Shown piece by piece: positions 22,573 through 34,410 of a stretch of 64,000 nt of DNA; positions within the stretch are counted from its first letter, which is position 1; every line of letters begins with the position of its first letter. Position numbers and translations under genes: made by a program. The stretch spans positions 1 to 64,000 of the forward strand of contig SKCR01047718.1 in NCBI GenBank assembly GCA_019454045.1, in the 5' to 3' direction. Below the pieces are notes generated by a model that did no database searches, was not told the DNA's origin, and worked only from the letters and a program-made list of their open reading frames with translations. Source of the DNA: Zanthoxylum bungeanum. Taxonomy: Eukaryota; Streptophyta; Magnoliopsida; Sapindales; Rutaceae.

Positions 22573-22965
22573 TGATATATAGGCCCTCAGGTTCTCCAAT
22601 GCTTCGATCGGTGGTGAGATACTTTTGTCCCAGTTTATAATATTTTGACAGTTGATAGGCTCTGGGCCCCTGATGCTTCGATCGATTGGGTGTTTCATCA
22701 TATGTCTACTGATGGACCTTCAGGCCCCCCGATGCTTTGAATGGTTGAGGTACTCCAACCCATGTCTACTGATGGACCTTCAGGCCCCCAATGCATCTAT
22801 CGATTGAGGTGCTTCAACCCATGTCTACTAGTTGACCCTATGGCCCCTGATGCTTTGATCGGTTAATAAGATGCTTCGATCTCCTCGGTGATAGTTGATG
22901 GGCCTTCGGCCTCTGATGCTTCGATCGGTTGAGGTGTTCCAACCCTTGTTTATCGATGGACAACC
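22573..22965. repeat. Tandem repeat, about 60-bp units
   Basis: Six imperfect units, each containing GATGCTTCGATCG or a variant, then GGTTGAGGT, CCAACCCATGTCTACT and GGACCTTCAGGCCCCC. Neighbouring units differ by substitutions and small indels. Confidence 0.85.
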
Positions 22966-23489
22966 TCACACGACTGTCGTTCCAATTCCAAATGACATTC
23001 TAATTTCATCAGCGTTTCAAATACATGTGTGTTCAGAGTCCTTCGGCGTTCTAATTTCGTTATAAATCTAAGGGCGTTCTAATTGCCATTCCAAATCATT
23101 CAGTGTTATAATTCAATCTAGTTTTCCAAGTTTGACTAGATTTCTAATTCCATTGGCATTTCAATTCATTTGGTACTCTAATTCCGCATAGCTTTTCATA
23201 TCTATCAGTGTTCCAAACCTATTATCATTCTAAATCCATTCCAAATCCTTATGTCTGTTCTAAATCCATCCATCTTTCCAAATCTATTATGCTCCATATA
23301 TCCATAATTATTCAGTGTTCTTCTAATCTTTTATTTAGGCCCGTAACCTTAAAGGGTTTCTTGGGCATGTAGTCATAGGCACTTGACCCATTTCTTCGCC
23401 AATCTGTGGCATCTTGTTCCAATGTCTCCTAGCATTTTGATCTATCCTTTCTTCATCTCTGGTCGGTATTCTAAACCCTAACGGAGTGG

Positions 23490-23682
23490 TGAAAGTCGCC
23501 CCCAGTTGTCACGTCTAGGTGATCTTCGCCCCTAACATTCTCTTTTAAGCAAGCCTTGCCCCCACCATTATTTTTTAGGCGGCCATCGCCCCCGTCATTC
23601 TCTTAGGCGATTCTCACCTCCGGGTTATCATTTAGGTCGGCCTCGCTCCCAACATTCTCTTTTAGGTGGGCTTTGCCCCCAT
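23490..23682. repeat. Tandem repeat, about 30-bp units
   Basis: Six units of the pattern CGCCCCC, CATTCTCTTTTAGG, then GGCCTT or similar. On the minus strand the core GGGGGCGA resembles the GGGGCGAGGCC array of the Tat element at 40733-41000. Confidence 0.8.
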
Positions 23683-24849
23683 GTCTTGAACTTCTAACTG
23701 TCGAGTTCTTCGTGTCTTAAAGGTTTTAACTCTTATATGCAATAGAGCGTTTTGTATCTTGCTCCATTTCGTAGAGGCTCTCGTAAAATACCACATTTCT
23801 CTTAAGGTTTTTTCCTCTGTTTGTTCAATTTTCTGATAAAGAACGGTTATATCTTCAGTTGCTTGCCCATTTTTCAACTTGTAGAACTCGTGATCATCCT
23901 CTGCGAAGATATTATCAAGTTTCATCTCGCCATTTGTCTAGGCTATCCCTCGAGGTTCTCAAATCATCGATTTTACTTTCAAAATTCTTTTTTATCACGC
24001 AATGATTCTCCGCATATTCTCAAAAGTGTTCTTCTCAAAATCCCAACTCTTTCAAAGCGTGAGCATTGTCTAAATTCAAAATTCAATTCCAACAAAGGTT
24101 TCATTTTTCGAATGTTTATCCATGTGTGTGTGATCCGTACACAAAGAATAGCATGTAATCTTGGATTGGTTTATGCTGGTGCTAAATGTAGATTATGGTT
24201 GACACTTTAGTTCATGTTATCCTTTTCTTTGCCTATATAAGCTAACACCTAGTTAAATACCAATAAGATTTTTTTTTATGTAGGGTTTATCTTTATCCCT
24301 AGCTTTATTAAGTCGTCAGATTATTTTTTGACTCAAAGACTTCACATTTGTGATGCGAGCCCCTGGTTACTCAATAATTTTGCATACTCAATATTTGAGT
24401 TATCGTTTGACATAAAAGTACATGTAACATTCACGTACTCCTGGTTATAAAATATTTGAGATTTTTTTTTCCTTTTTTTCCACTCTCTCGGATTTTTTTC
24501 TTTTTTCTTTTTTTTCCTCTTTTTTTTATTTGCGCAATCTCCTTAACTCAGTGTCATCTCAACCTTAATTTTGGAAGTGAGTCAAATGACTACCAAGTGT
24601 TTTGTCTATAAATTGTGCCAACATAAATTCTTTCTAATCAATCAATATAATTATAAGTACAAGTTATAGTGCATAATATTTGGATGACATTTTACTAGTG
24701 ATTTAAAGAATTACCTTTAACGATTTAGACATGCTCACTTTTCAAGAGATAAGATATTCTTGAGAAAGAATAAGTTTTATTACCATTGAATATTTTGAAA
24801 ATTTTGATAATAAGAAAAGAAAGATGCAATGCAATAATAATACGTAGGA

Positions 24850-25883
24850 GTGGTACCCCTAAGGATTAGGTATCTTGCCTCTGTCAATCAAGTCTTGAAT
24901 CTCATATTTTAGGCAAGCACATCTTTCAGTCTCATGACCTAGACCTGATGAAAAGCACAATAATAGACCGGTTTTTCATATTTAGTTATCTGTTGTGGGT
25001 CTAACGACTTCAAAAGGTCATATCTTTTCAATTCTTCAAGCACTCAGGCTAGTGGTTTTCCCATGTCGAGAAGTGTCACTTTTGGACGATGTTCACTTCT
25101 GATGTTCCATTTCCTAGACTTCCCATGTTGATTTTCTTATATTTCCCTTGACTATAGAGCTTCTTGTTCTTTGTTTCTTCTTCATTTATGTCCATGACAG
25201 TCTCTTTCAACTTTCCAAAGTCTATCATCATAGAGGTCATCCTCCTCAACTTATTATAGATAGAAAGCTTGGTGCACTTGATGATCATTAGATTTGATCA
25301 TTTTCTAATGGTCTAGTTTGCATCATCAATAGTTGGCCTCTCTAGCGGTCCATGTATTCTTTGAAGCTTTCTTCGAACCTGAAGTGATAGATCCAGTTCT
25401 AGGTCTGTGACATATTGGTTAAGGTGTCTTCCAGTCATCTTTTATCTTCTTTTCTAGACTATAGTACCATACCGAAAGTGCTCCTAGCAACATGCTAAAC
25501 ATTTTTAAGACCTGACACTTGGACATGCCAGTAGCACTACTCATAGACACGTACTAATAGAGATGCACTTTAGGGTCTCCATTCCCATCGAACTTGGTCA
25601 TATCGGACATCTTGAACTTGGAAAGTAGTTGTTCTTCAAAAGCCATGGCATCGTAGTATAGTAGGTCTTAATGTTTGTCTTTCATCTTTTGGGAAACCGA
25701 CTCCATTTGCTCCTTCCGTTTCTGGAGTTCGACCTCTGTTTAGGACTTTGCCATTTTTCCTGTAACATATTTAGCCATATCTTTTTCATCATACAAAGCA
25801 AGGATCTCTTCCGTTGTCCTATTCTTAGGCTCCTCATGCCTCATCTCACTAGTTTCAACCCTGGCTGTCTGGATTGCCGTCAA
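24850..25883 (-). pseudogene. Tat-like gag relic, middle and C-terminal part
   Basis: The minus strand matches the gag of the Tat element at 34411-35943 in the same order: FKMSDMTKFDGNGDPKVH (near 25600), then CTKLSIYNKLRRMTSMMIDF (25200-25290), then a nucleocapsid-like CAFHQV..GHETERC followed by YEIQDLIDRGKIPNP (about 24870-24965). Several stops and frameshifts break it. The N-terminal part continues at 27957-28110 beyond solo LTR-C. It is an older and more decayed copy than the plus-strand Tat element. Confidence 0.8.
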
Positions 25884-25888
25884 GTTGG
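25884..25888. repeat. Target-site duplication GTTGG (left copy)
   Basis: GTTGG here and at 27952-27956 bracket the TG..CA block 25889-27951. It lies within the Tat gag relic, which continues on both sides. Confidence 0.92.
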
Positions 25889-27951
25889 TGTAGGAACCAC
25901 TTTCCTAGCACAACAAAAACACGTTAGGCACTGGGATCGGACTAGAAAAATTTTTCTGCCCTTCTCTCCTTAAGGCCGAAAGTTACCAACACCAACACTG
26001 AATTTTTACTTCTGTTTTGGACAAAATTTCAGCCCCGGAATAGCCCCCGAACAGTAGTGGAAGTTTGGACTATTTTGGGCCCGAAACGTGCCCAGCTCAC
26101 TGTCCAAATCAACCCTTATTTGATTTAGTTCCCTCTGAGTAAAATTTTTAGATTGAAAACAAAACAAACCGAGCCCCGTAACACCAAAATTATATGAGGC
26201 AGTGAGCAAAAGAATGCTCACTGTCGTGGTTCAAAATGCAAGAGGATGAAGATGGATTTTGATTCAACACCAAAAAGACTTTCGTGTTATGTCTCACAAC
26301 CAACAGAAATTAGTGTGGGCTAGACTCACAAAATAAATCGCTAAACAATTTTAAGATTAAAAATCACATTTGTTTTTCTTATGGTTTTTTTTCTTTCTGT
26401 TCTTCTCTTCTTTTCTCAACACTTGAAAAAATTGCAAGAACAAGAGAGGTGGAGGCTAGGGTTTGAAATGGGAGACATGACAAAAGAAAATCAAACTTTC
26501 TTTTTATACTTAGGGTTATTAATTTCCAAAATTAACAAAACCCTTCATTTCCCCACCTTCAAAATTCCGGCCAACACATGTCATTTTTAAAAATTTGATA
26601 ACATCAATATTTAATTTTCCAGAATAGAAAGGATGTTACAAAAAATAAAAGGTTAACACCTTTTAAAATGTGTAACTTCCAAATTAAATCCAAGGGTTTC
26701 CAAAACCCAAATTTGGAAATTATAAATTTAACATTTATTTTATTATATCATATATAATTTAATAACATGTAATTAATCATCATATAATTATAAAAACTAT
26801 ATATTAAATTTAACATATAGTTTAAAGTGTGATAAAATAATATTATTAATCATATTAATAATATCTACATATGTGAGTATATAATTGGACTACCCAATTA
26901 TATTTAATCTGCTACAGAATGTCAAACTAGTACAGGGACCAAATGAACCTACGGTTCCGAGCTCCAATAATCATGGAATATTAATTAAACTTTTAATTAA
27001 ATATTCTAAATTATTAACTTCGGGTTATTCCACTAAAAACCGGAAGCTGCACTCTCGTTACCGTAAATAGATAAATTAAACCGAACCACGTCGGTGTCCA
27101 TCGATATAGTCATTACATACGAATTATCTCTTCACAACTATCTCGTAATTAGAGCAGGGTCATAATATCCTTTATACTCCTCTAATTATTTTTACCTTAA
27201 GTATCATTGATTCTCTAATGAACGATTTATTCATAACCATTATGAATGTTAATCTTTCTATTCATAATAGAAAGACTCGAGCGCTCTAACCATTCAAGTA
27301 CTGAATCAATCCTTAAGGAAGATACTCTTTTACTTCTCGCAAGAAAGAGTGAACTCCATATCTATATAAGACGTCCCCAACTACACACAAAATCATGCCC
27401 CCAAAAATACGTAGCTATTGGTCGAGATTGCTACACCAACGTCACCTTTTGAAATCAAAAGACATAGCCTGCCATGCAGGAATTCGTAATACACTCAGGA
27501 TTAAGATCAATCCATATATGGCCATTTACTAGATCGAAATGAATTTCTTTATTTAATAGATATTATAAGAAACTCATTTCTATATGGGTCCAGTCTTATA
27601 TGATCACATCATCTAATGTGCCTTCATTCTCGTGTCTCCACATGGACGATCCCGGATCAAGGTCGCCATACAATTACAGAGTGGACCACAGTTATAGATA
27701 AACCACAAATAAAGTACCCGCTTTGTTTACTCTCTATGGACTATTTTAGATTACTAACTTCAGACTTAAATCCTCTTGTGTATGACACTCATACACTATG
27801 TCTGAAGGCAAATGAGTAATATAGGGTAAATAGATAATTTACAATATGTGATATTAAACAAACACTTTGATAAATGAATAATGCATCGTTTTATTTAATA
27901 AAATATAATTATGTTTACATTATATGAAGATTTAGGGAATATATCCCAACA
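25889..27951 (-). mobile_element. Solo LTR, family LTR-C, 2063 bp
   Basis: On the minus strand it starts TGTTGGGATATATTCCC and ends GGTTCCTACA, with a 5-bp duplication GTTGG on both sides and no interior, so it is a solo LTR. The minus orientation is chosen because TGTTGGGATATATTCCC is a usual start of plant copia LTRs. Reading frames inside (up to 71 codons) lack protein features. Only one copy occurs in the window. Confidence 0.88.
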
Positions 27952-27956
27952 GTTGG

Positions 27957-28110
27957 CAGTAGCATTGACCAAGTTATGTAGGTATTCTGCTATTTTGTTC
28001 ACGGTTTTTCCAACTAATCTACATGGGAACTCTCACTGCCGGCCATTTTTTAGTTTGGTAATTATTTCTTGACTAGTCTGCCTTCTCTCTATCCCAACGT
28101 GTCACTTTGA
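27957..28110 (-). pseudogene. Tat-like gag relic, N-terminal part
   Basis: The minus strand gives a decayed match to the gag N-terminus of the Tat element: KTVNKIAEYLHNL in place of ENGIAKVTEQLQAL, preceded by an REG..L-K segment. It joins the part at 24850-25883 across the LTR-C insertion and its duplicated GTTGG. Confidence 0.7.
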
Positions 28111-29236
28111 TGGTTGCATCCAAAAGGGGGTTATATGATGCATGTATGAATACAATAAATGAGTTACATGGTGTGTTCAAACGTCAACATATATCCTTCC
28201 AACCTTATTCCTCCCACACCCTTGCTAAGTCCAATATATTCTCTAGGTCTAGCTTAGCTTATTCACCAATGGAGGGGAGGATTACATACACAAACTTATT
28301 ATCTCATATGTTGAAAGATAAACTTTGGCTACCTTAGTTATGTTCAATCGTTGAAAGATAAGGGTTTCCATTTACAAATGACTAAACCTAATATGGGGAT
28401 CGTGCCATTATTTAAAAATGATGAATTGGACCCTCAGTAATCATGGTTATTTGGGATGGGCTTAGAAATATTTAAGAATATCTAAATGGACCAAAACAAG
28501 GTGCACCTTTCTAGATAAAAGCCAATAAAGGTATCAGACTCGTGTTTTGGCACTTTTGGATTATAACTAAATATTCTAGGCTCAACAAGGTTTTCATACA
28601 AGGTGGCCCAATGAAATTTCAAAGTGCTGAACTCAATTATCATGAAATGCAAACTTGTTTCAGTGAAAGTCCCAACATGTTTACATTTCACGTTAAAAAG
28701 ATTAATGACAAATGGATATGGCCCAAACACAAGCATTACTGAGGCTTATTCCTATAGGAAAATAACTATTGGCTTACATGTGGGCTAATCAAGGGTTCAG
28801 ACTAAGGCTCTCATTGGCAAAGTTTTGTTCATAATTAAGTCTCTTCACCCGAAGGTTTAGTCGACCAATGAACACACCTTTTTATACCCAAACATATGTG
28901 CCAACAAGTGATGATGATCATCACATACCAATCCACCGCCTTGGATGAAAGTAATTTCTGATATACAACGCCATCGAGGATTAAGAGATATGCAAAAGAT
29001 GAAGACATGGTTAACCTCAATCTTGCCATAAATACTACAAGATATTTTTTCGGGGTTAAATATTATCCTCAAGGGAGTCACCATCTGTACAAGTGAAGCG
29101 AGGTTTACCGTTATGCCTATGATATCGATGATCACAATACTGTTAGGCTCGCAACCCGTAGAGAGTACAGATAGCTCAATTGGGACTAACCATAGAATAA
29201 AAGGAGTCGCCACCTAGTATAAGACACTGGAAATGA
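28111..29236 (-). mobile_element. Tat-like relic, 5' leader and LTR end
   Basis: Non-coding. Near the right end (about 29140-29220, minus strand) a diverged match to the 3' end of the Tat LTR is visible: GGTGGCGACTCC, the following ATTCT/GGTTAGTCCC block, and a GCGAGCC remnant. This fixes the orientation of the relic. No clear primer site could be found where it should lie (about 29090-29140). The middle (28111-28800) shows GGGCC and ATTTGG words like the Tat leader but no coding frame. Confidence 0.5.
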
Positions 29237-30101
29237 TTTCAGGCTGTACTACACCCTCACAAAGTCCGAACTTAAACTGGTTTGGGTTCAGAATGGTCTC
29301 TTACTGATGTCAGTATAATATCCAGGTTCAAAGAGAGGTATCACCATGTCTTATAATGTAGTAACATGCAACAACAGTTTATATACCATGCACGACACAA
29401 ATATAATAAAAAGAACGATAAGAGAATAAATTGGAAAGTTACAAATGTCCAAAAATTATCAAAGCCATTATAAAATACAAATTTAACAGATCCAAATACA
29501 TATATTTCCAGCGAGACTTAGAAATTTATCTCGTCGAATATTTTTATACATGTCCGGTCGAACTTGATAAAAGTTTAGCCAGAGGTATTGTGTGAAACCA
29601 GAGGATAAGACAAGTAGGACGTGGCGTAAAACAACAATAAGACAACTATTCATGTATAATAATAGTAATAACAAAATATTAATTACATGACATGGTTTAA
29701 ATCAAAATATAGAAATGCAAAATCATGATAATAACAGTAATGATGAAACCGTTAAAACATAGCGGTAAGAACAATAACAACAATGTTAAAATGATAATGA
29801 TAATAACAAATGAAAATTTATTGCATCATAGATAACATAATGTAAAGTGCATATCCTCCCGGCCTGGATTCAGAGAGGCTCGGTCTGATATTCTCATTAT
29901 CTGGATGCACATTGCATACATGTTTGGCTGGACATATTTCAGGCCTGACCAGATGCAAAATGTAATGTAGTTCGAGATTAGGGTGCCCTTAGGTCGTACC
30001 TTTAGTATTGACAAGCTTAGAAGACGTCTGTGAATGATGGATGGTTGTTAGGTTTCTTGCTGGAAGAGGAAAACTATAAAGTCTTTGTGGGGTTTGCTCA
30101 C
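29237..30101 (-). mobile_element. Athila-like LTR block, left part
   Basis: The first 350 bp match the distal Athila LTR at 10080-10404 at moderate identity. The rest is AT-rich DNA with AATAACA words (29630-29820) and no gene. It is interrupted by the Tat element: the left duplication CTCAC is 30097-30101, and the same block resumes at 42856. Confidence 0.6.
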
Positions 30102-30835
30102 TGTAGGCATTGCATTTTGCATGTGAAACCCGATGATGAGCCTCAGTTGTAGGCACTACCTTTTAAGTCGCGGAAGCCGCGGGAAACGGACTTCGGAAGG
30201 GAGGAGTCAAGAATTGACTCATATTCGGATTAAGTTCGTTGGTTTAGCTTCGGGTTACTTGTTGGTTGTCCGTTTTAAAAATTATTCCCGGCCCAAAATA
30301 CTCACAAATCACCTAACCTCGGCCCAAAATCCCCGCAAGCCCCTTGGCCTTGACCCAAAACCCCGCGAGCCCACACACCTAACCCACACAAACCAAACCC
30401 ACCAACCAAAGGCCCACACGCCCCAACCAAGGCCCACACGCCCATTTACCTAATACACACCCAAATTAAATCAAATATTAAGTTAAATATTAATTAGATA
30501 ATGTAATTAAATAAAATAATTAATTAAGTCATATACCAAATTAAATAAAACAAATAAAATCTAAATAATCACCTACCAAAATAATAAAAATACTTACACA
30601 AATTAAAGAAATTGCATGCCTAATAAAGATAAATCAAATATATTATATACAAAACATAACAAATATCATGCCTAATTAAAATCAATCATAACAAATTAAA
30701 TATTTTGTATTCCTAATCTAGCCAAGATTTGTCCCCTCTCAATCTAATCCTTTCCTTGTTGAATACCAAATCAAATCCTCATTTTAATGCCAAAATCCCT
30801 TCCTTGTGAGACAAGGAGTAGCCCTAACCTTTCTC

Positions 30836-30843
30836 TATATAAA
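30836..30843 (+). promoter_or_regulatory. TATA box of Tat 5' LTR
   Basis: CTATATAAACAACC lies about 2.5 kb before the LTR end, followed by CA-rich sequence typical of a Pol II start region. The corresponding part of the right LTR is deleted. Confidence 0.6.
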
Positions 30844-32095
30844 CAACCCCTAACCAAGACATGCACTCCCCTAGCTCATACACAAGACTTACACGAAAAT
30901 CACAACACCAAGAGCCCTAGCCACTCACGGCAATAGCAAGAAGAAAAACACAAATAATTCTTTTTATCTCCCCCACTCCACAACCGAAAATAGCACCCCC
31001 TAAACCTCCACACATCACTGAAAATACACCCCCAAAACAGCAGCCCCTTTCCACCAAAAACAGCAGCCCCTACACCTCCTAAAACACGCCAAAACAGTAA
31101 ACCGAATCACCCCCAAAACAGCAGCCAAATCCTCTTAAAACAGTCCCTAAAATCCTCAAAACAGTAACATAAAAACTGCATTTATAATCCTTAAAATAAT
31201 CACACAAGACTGCACTAAAAACCCACAAAAAACACTCGAAACAGTCCGTGGAAACGTCAAAACAGTGACCTGAACAGTGAGTAGAAAATACAGAGGAAAC
31301 AGCAGCAAAACGGAGGCCAAACAGCAGCAAAACGGAGTCAAAATAGTAGCTTGAGCAGTGAAACGGTGAGGTAAAACGCAAACCAGTGAACCAGAAAAGT
31401 TGCGGTGTGATAGCCCTTCCGACGGCCGTGAAATACGAGTTCGAAAGTCGACATAAATGGTTAGACCTGAGGGTATTTTCCACATTCATTTTCTATTTTA
31501 TTTGTATTATTTATTGAGTATTGCTTGCATGATTGTTATGTTGAAATGCATGTTGTGGCCCTTGAGTAGATAAATATGCATGGATTATGAGATATTGTAT
31601 GTTGTGGCTTTGGAATAAAACGAAAGATGTGTCTACTCTCGCGGTATATCGGATGGAAACCCGGACATAAATTTCATAGCCGATTCCGAATAGACGGTAG
31701 TATGATCTGTACTCGGGATACAACTCCACGTACCGCTTGAGTAAATGACACTTTCTTTTGTCTTATATTGCTTTGATTTATTTATTTTTCGTCAATTGAA
31801 TTATGCATGTTACTTTTGTATGCATGATTCAATCGAGCGCATGGGCTTAGTAAGTGCGATGAAAGGTCCCCTATTTGGAGGGGTTAAAATCCTTTACCAT
31901 GATGTGATCGAGTGCATGGGCTTAGTAAGTCATATTAAGGGTCCCTTATTTGGAGGGGTTAAAACCCTTTTACCAGATGCTTTGCCGCGCCGATTGGTGT
32001 ATACTCGATTGGATGCGAGATGAGTTCAATCGGATATGTGAGGTCCCACATTGTGGATTTGTTTGTCTATGAATTTGTTGCATGCATCAGGTCTG

Positions 32096-32440
32096 GTTCC
32101 GTTCGAACGCGTTCTCGAACGCCACACGAACGTGAACCTTCTGTTTACCGTTCGAACGCATTCTCAAACGCTATGCGAACGCGCACGCATTTTCTTAGTT
32201 TCATCATGCATCAGGTCTGGTTCAGTTCGAACGCGTTCTCGAACGCTATACGAACGTGAACCTTCTGTTTATCGTTCGAACGCGTTCTCAAATACTACGC
32301 GAACGCGCACGCATTTTCTTAGTGTTTCATGCATCAGGTCTAGCTCCGTTCGAATACGTTCTCGAACGCTATACGAACACGAACCTTCTATTTACCGTTC
32401 GAACGCGTTCTCGAACGCTATGCGAACGCGCACCCACTAA
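32096..32440 (+). repeat. 124-bp tandem repeat in Tat 5' LTR
   Basis: Units start at 32096, 32220 and 32343 (124 and 123 bp; the third is partial). Each contains two GTTCGAACGCGTTCTC-type blocks and the phrase GCATCAGGTCTGG. The right LTR has the same array with the same unit lengths (41554-41898), so the array predates insertion. Confidence 0.92.
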
Positions 32441-33394
32441 ACTGAGTCCTTTTCATCAGATTTATACATAATTGTTCCTAGTAGCTATCCCTTCGTATGA
32501 TGAATCTGATTGCTTCTCTGTATTACGCAAGATTGTGTAGGTGTCATTCATCTGTATTCCCCACATGTATGAGTACAATGTGTTTAACATATTACAATTC
32601 ATGTATCCATGTCGTGATAGCATTTGAGTATTATTTCTTGTGGTATATCGGATGGAAACCCAGACATAAATTCTGTAGCCGATTCCGAATGGACGGTAGT
32701 GCGATCTGTACTTGGGATACAATTCCACGTACCACTTGGAAAAGTGCTCACATGTGTGCTTGTGTCCATATTAGTTATCTTCTTTTGCACCACGTCATAG
32801 CATGCTCACTTTAATGCCTAATTGCATCCTTAAGTGTCTTTTTGCATTATATACTTAGTTGACTCTTTTATTTGTGCATGGACATGTAATGGCTATTTGT
32901 TTATAATATGTCTATGAAATCACATGTTCGCCATCATTTGATTCGCCTTTATGTGTGCTTGTGTGGTTAGTGTGTGCTTGTGTTTCCATGAATACAATAT
33001 GCCAATGAAGTTGTATGTTCGTTGCTACTTTGATGTACTTTCAAGTATGCAATCTTAAATGTGAAATATATGCAAATTTAGGTGTAAGTTTTATTTTTGT
33101 GCATGTGAACTTAAAAGTATGATACTCTTGGAAATAAGTGTTATTTAAGCTTGATTAAATTATTATACAAATCCTTTCATTACAAGTGACATAAGTAAGG
33201 GACCATTCCGAACCCAATGGTTTGAGGTCTTTTCTTGCGAGGGGTGAGTGTGGCCTTAAATCTCATTTTCCCGGTTCACACCGGGTGGTGACTCCATTAT
33301 TCTCCGGTTTAGTCCCCCGTGGCTACTCCGTACTCCCAACCCGGCCGCGAGCCTGAGACAGCATGCGTCGTCCAGTTTCTGTGTTCCCACAGTC

Positions 33395-33412
33395 TGGCGA
33401 CTCTACTGGGGA
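33395..33412 (+). other. Primer-binding site, tRNA-Arg type
   Basis: TGGCGACTCTACTGGGGA follows the LTR by 3 bp. The plant tRNA-Arg(ACG) 3' end predicts TGGCGACTCCGCTGGGGA, 16 of 18 identical. tRNA-Arg priming is known for Tat/Ogre-type elements. Confidence 0.85.
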
Positions 33413-34410
33413 TAGAGAATCGGCCCTGAAATATTGTCTTTTTTAATGTTTGGATTTATGTTCTAATTGACTGTGTCTATAGTGGATTAAATGGGGGTTT
33501 AATCAAAGGCATTTTTGAGGCTAGGTAATGGTTTGGTGTCTTCCTTCATTCACTACCTTTCTAGAAGGAAAAGTTGTGAAGGCACCTATATTGCCATCTA
33601 CTCGTAGCCTATTGTGATGGACTAATTTGGAGGACTCGTTGTTTATTCCTGACACCAAGCGATAAGAGCCTAAGAGGCTTGGGTATTTAAGTGAGCCTCG
33701 CTCCACCTTCCCTCTGGGGAATCTACAATGGGAAATCCATTTGACAGTCAGTCACACACCATAGCTCATTGGCACGTACCTTAGTGTATAAAAAAGAATG
33801 CGCTCACTTGGTTGCTCGAACCCTTGATTGGGGAGACCTAGTTGTGGGCCATCCTTCGCCGATGAGAGCCTTTGTCTACACTCCTACGAACCCACCCATA
33901 GACCGGGATTGTATGGTTAAAGTAACAATTATTTCCTTGAGTATGAGCTTGTGGACCATCCTCATTTGGATGCAGTTGGACCATTGTCAAAAATGCGGAC
34001 TTGCTGGGCCATTTAAACTGGGGCGGGTTCGTACCTTATGACCATTGGGCCCAAAGCCTCTGAAATGTTGATGGGCCATTCCGTAGAAATTATTGTTTTG
34101 TGTTTGCATTATCTTTCTTTTATGCTTGTGTTTGGGAACATCGCCGTTTGGATCCATTTGGACCATTTGTCATGGGATATGGGCTTGTTGGGCCATTTAA
34201 ACTGGGACAAGAACATATTTTATGACGATCGGGCCAAAGGCTTCTAAGTGTTGGTGGGCCACTTTGTGCTTGTGTTTGGAACATTACAATTTGGATTTAG
34301 TTGGGCTCTTTGCCATGAAATGTGAACTTGTTGGGCCATTTAAACTGGGATGAGTTCACTCCTATGACAGTTAGCCCAAAAGTTTCTAAAATGATAACGG
34401 GCCGATTTGT
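33413..34410 (+). other. Leader of Tat element with tandem repeats
   Basis: About 1 kb of untranslated leader. Between 33950 and 34400 three diverged units share GGGCCATTTAAACTGGG (starting 34006, 34190, 34333), TTTGGAT and GGGCCA words. Frames of up to 90 codons here follow the repeats and show no protein family. Confidence 0.75.

Larger units (their letters stand above)
22443..24849 (-). mobile_element. Tat-like relic, probable 3' non-coding region
   Basis: No recognisable protein. The block lies downstream, in minus orientation, of a Tat-like gag relic. It holds two tandem arrays (22573-22965 and 23490-23682), the second with a GGGGGCGA..GGCC core like that of the Tat 3' region at 40733-41000. 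An 87-codon minus frame (23662-23925) shows no family features that I recognise. T-rich tracts lie around 24460-24530. Assignment to Tat rests on position and repeat resemblance; no Tat pol is left. Confidence 0.4.
30102..33391 (+). mobile_element. 5' LTR of Tat element, 3.29 kb
   Basis: Starts TGTAGGCATTGC after CTCAC and ends TGTTCCCACA, 3 bp before the primer site. The first about 1545 bp (30102-31646), with the TATA box, have no counterpart in the right LTR. The remainder pairs with 41005-42850 at high identity. It holds a 124-bp tandem repeat (32096-32440), a roughly 75-bp doublet (31840-31985) and a 100-bp motif present twice (31641-31742, 32639-32740). Reading frames up to 136 codons on either strand here come from low-complexity repeats and are not genes. 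Confidence 0.9.

Noticed and set aside
23662..23925. 87-codon minus frame that might be a small gene
   Set aside because: No recognisable family. The frame reaches into the 30-bp repeat array, and it is flanked only by retroelement relics. Mentioned in the feature entry but not called as a gene.
30133..30453. 106-codon plus-strand frame with Pro/Thr/His-rich C-terminus
   Set aside because: It lies inside the 5' LTR of the Tat element. The tail is a translation of CCACACGCCC-type low-complexity DNA, and no family features are seen.
31079..31489. 109- and 136-codon minus-strand frames, Cys/Phe-rich
   Set aside because: They translate an AACAGC/AAACAG-rich LTR segment. They have no domain, lie antisense to the element and have no counterpart in the right LTR.
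32051..32440. 129-codon frame with repeated NAFSNA.RTRTH units, also at 41509-41898
   Set aside because: A tandem-repeat translation of the 124-bp LTR array. It stays open in more than one frame because the repeat lacks stop codons, so this is no evidence for a repeat protein.
32096..32440. Possible CRISPR-like array
   Set aside because: Units are 124 bp and contiguous with no unique spacers, and the DNA is a plant retroelement LTR.
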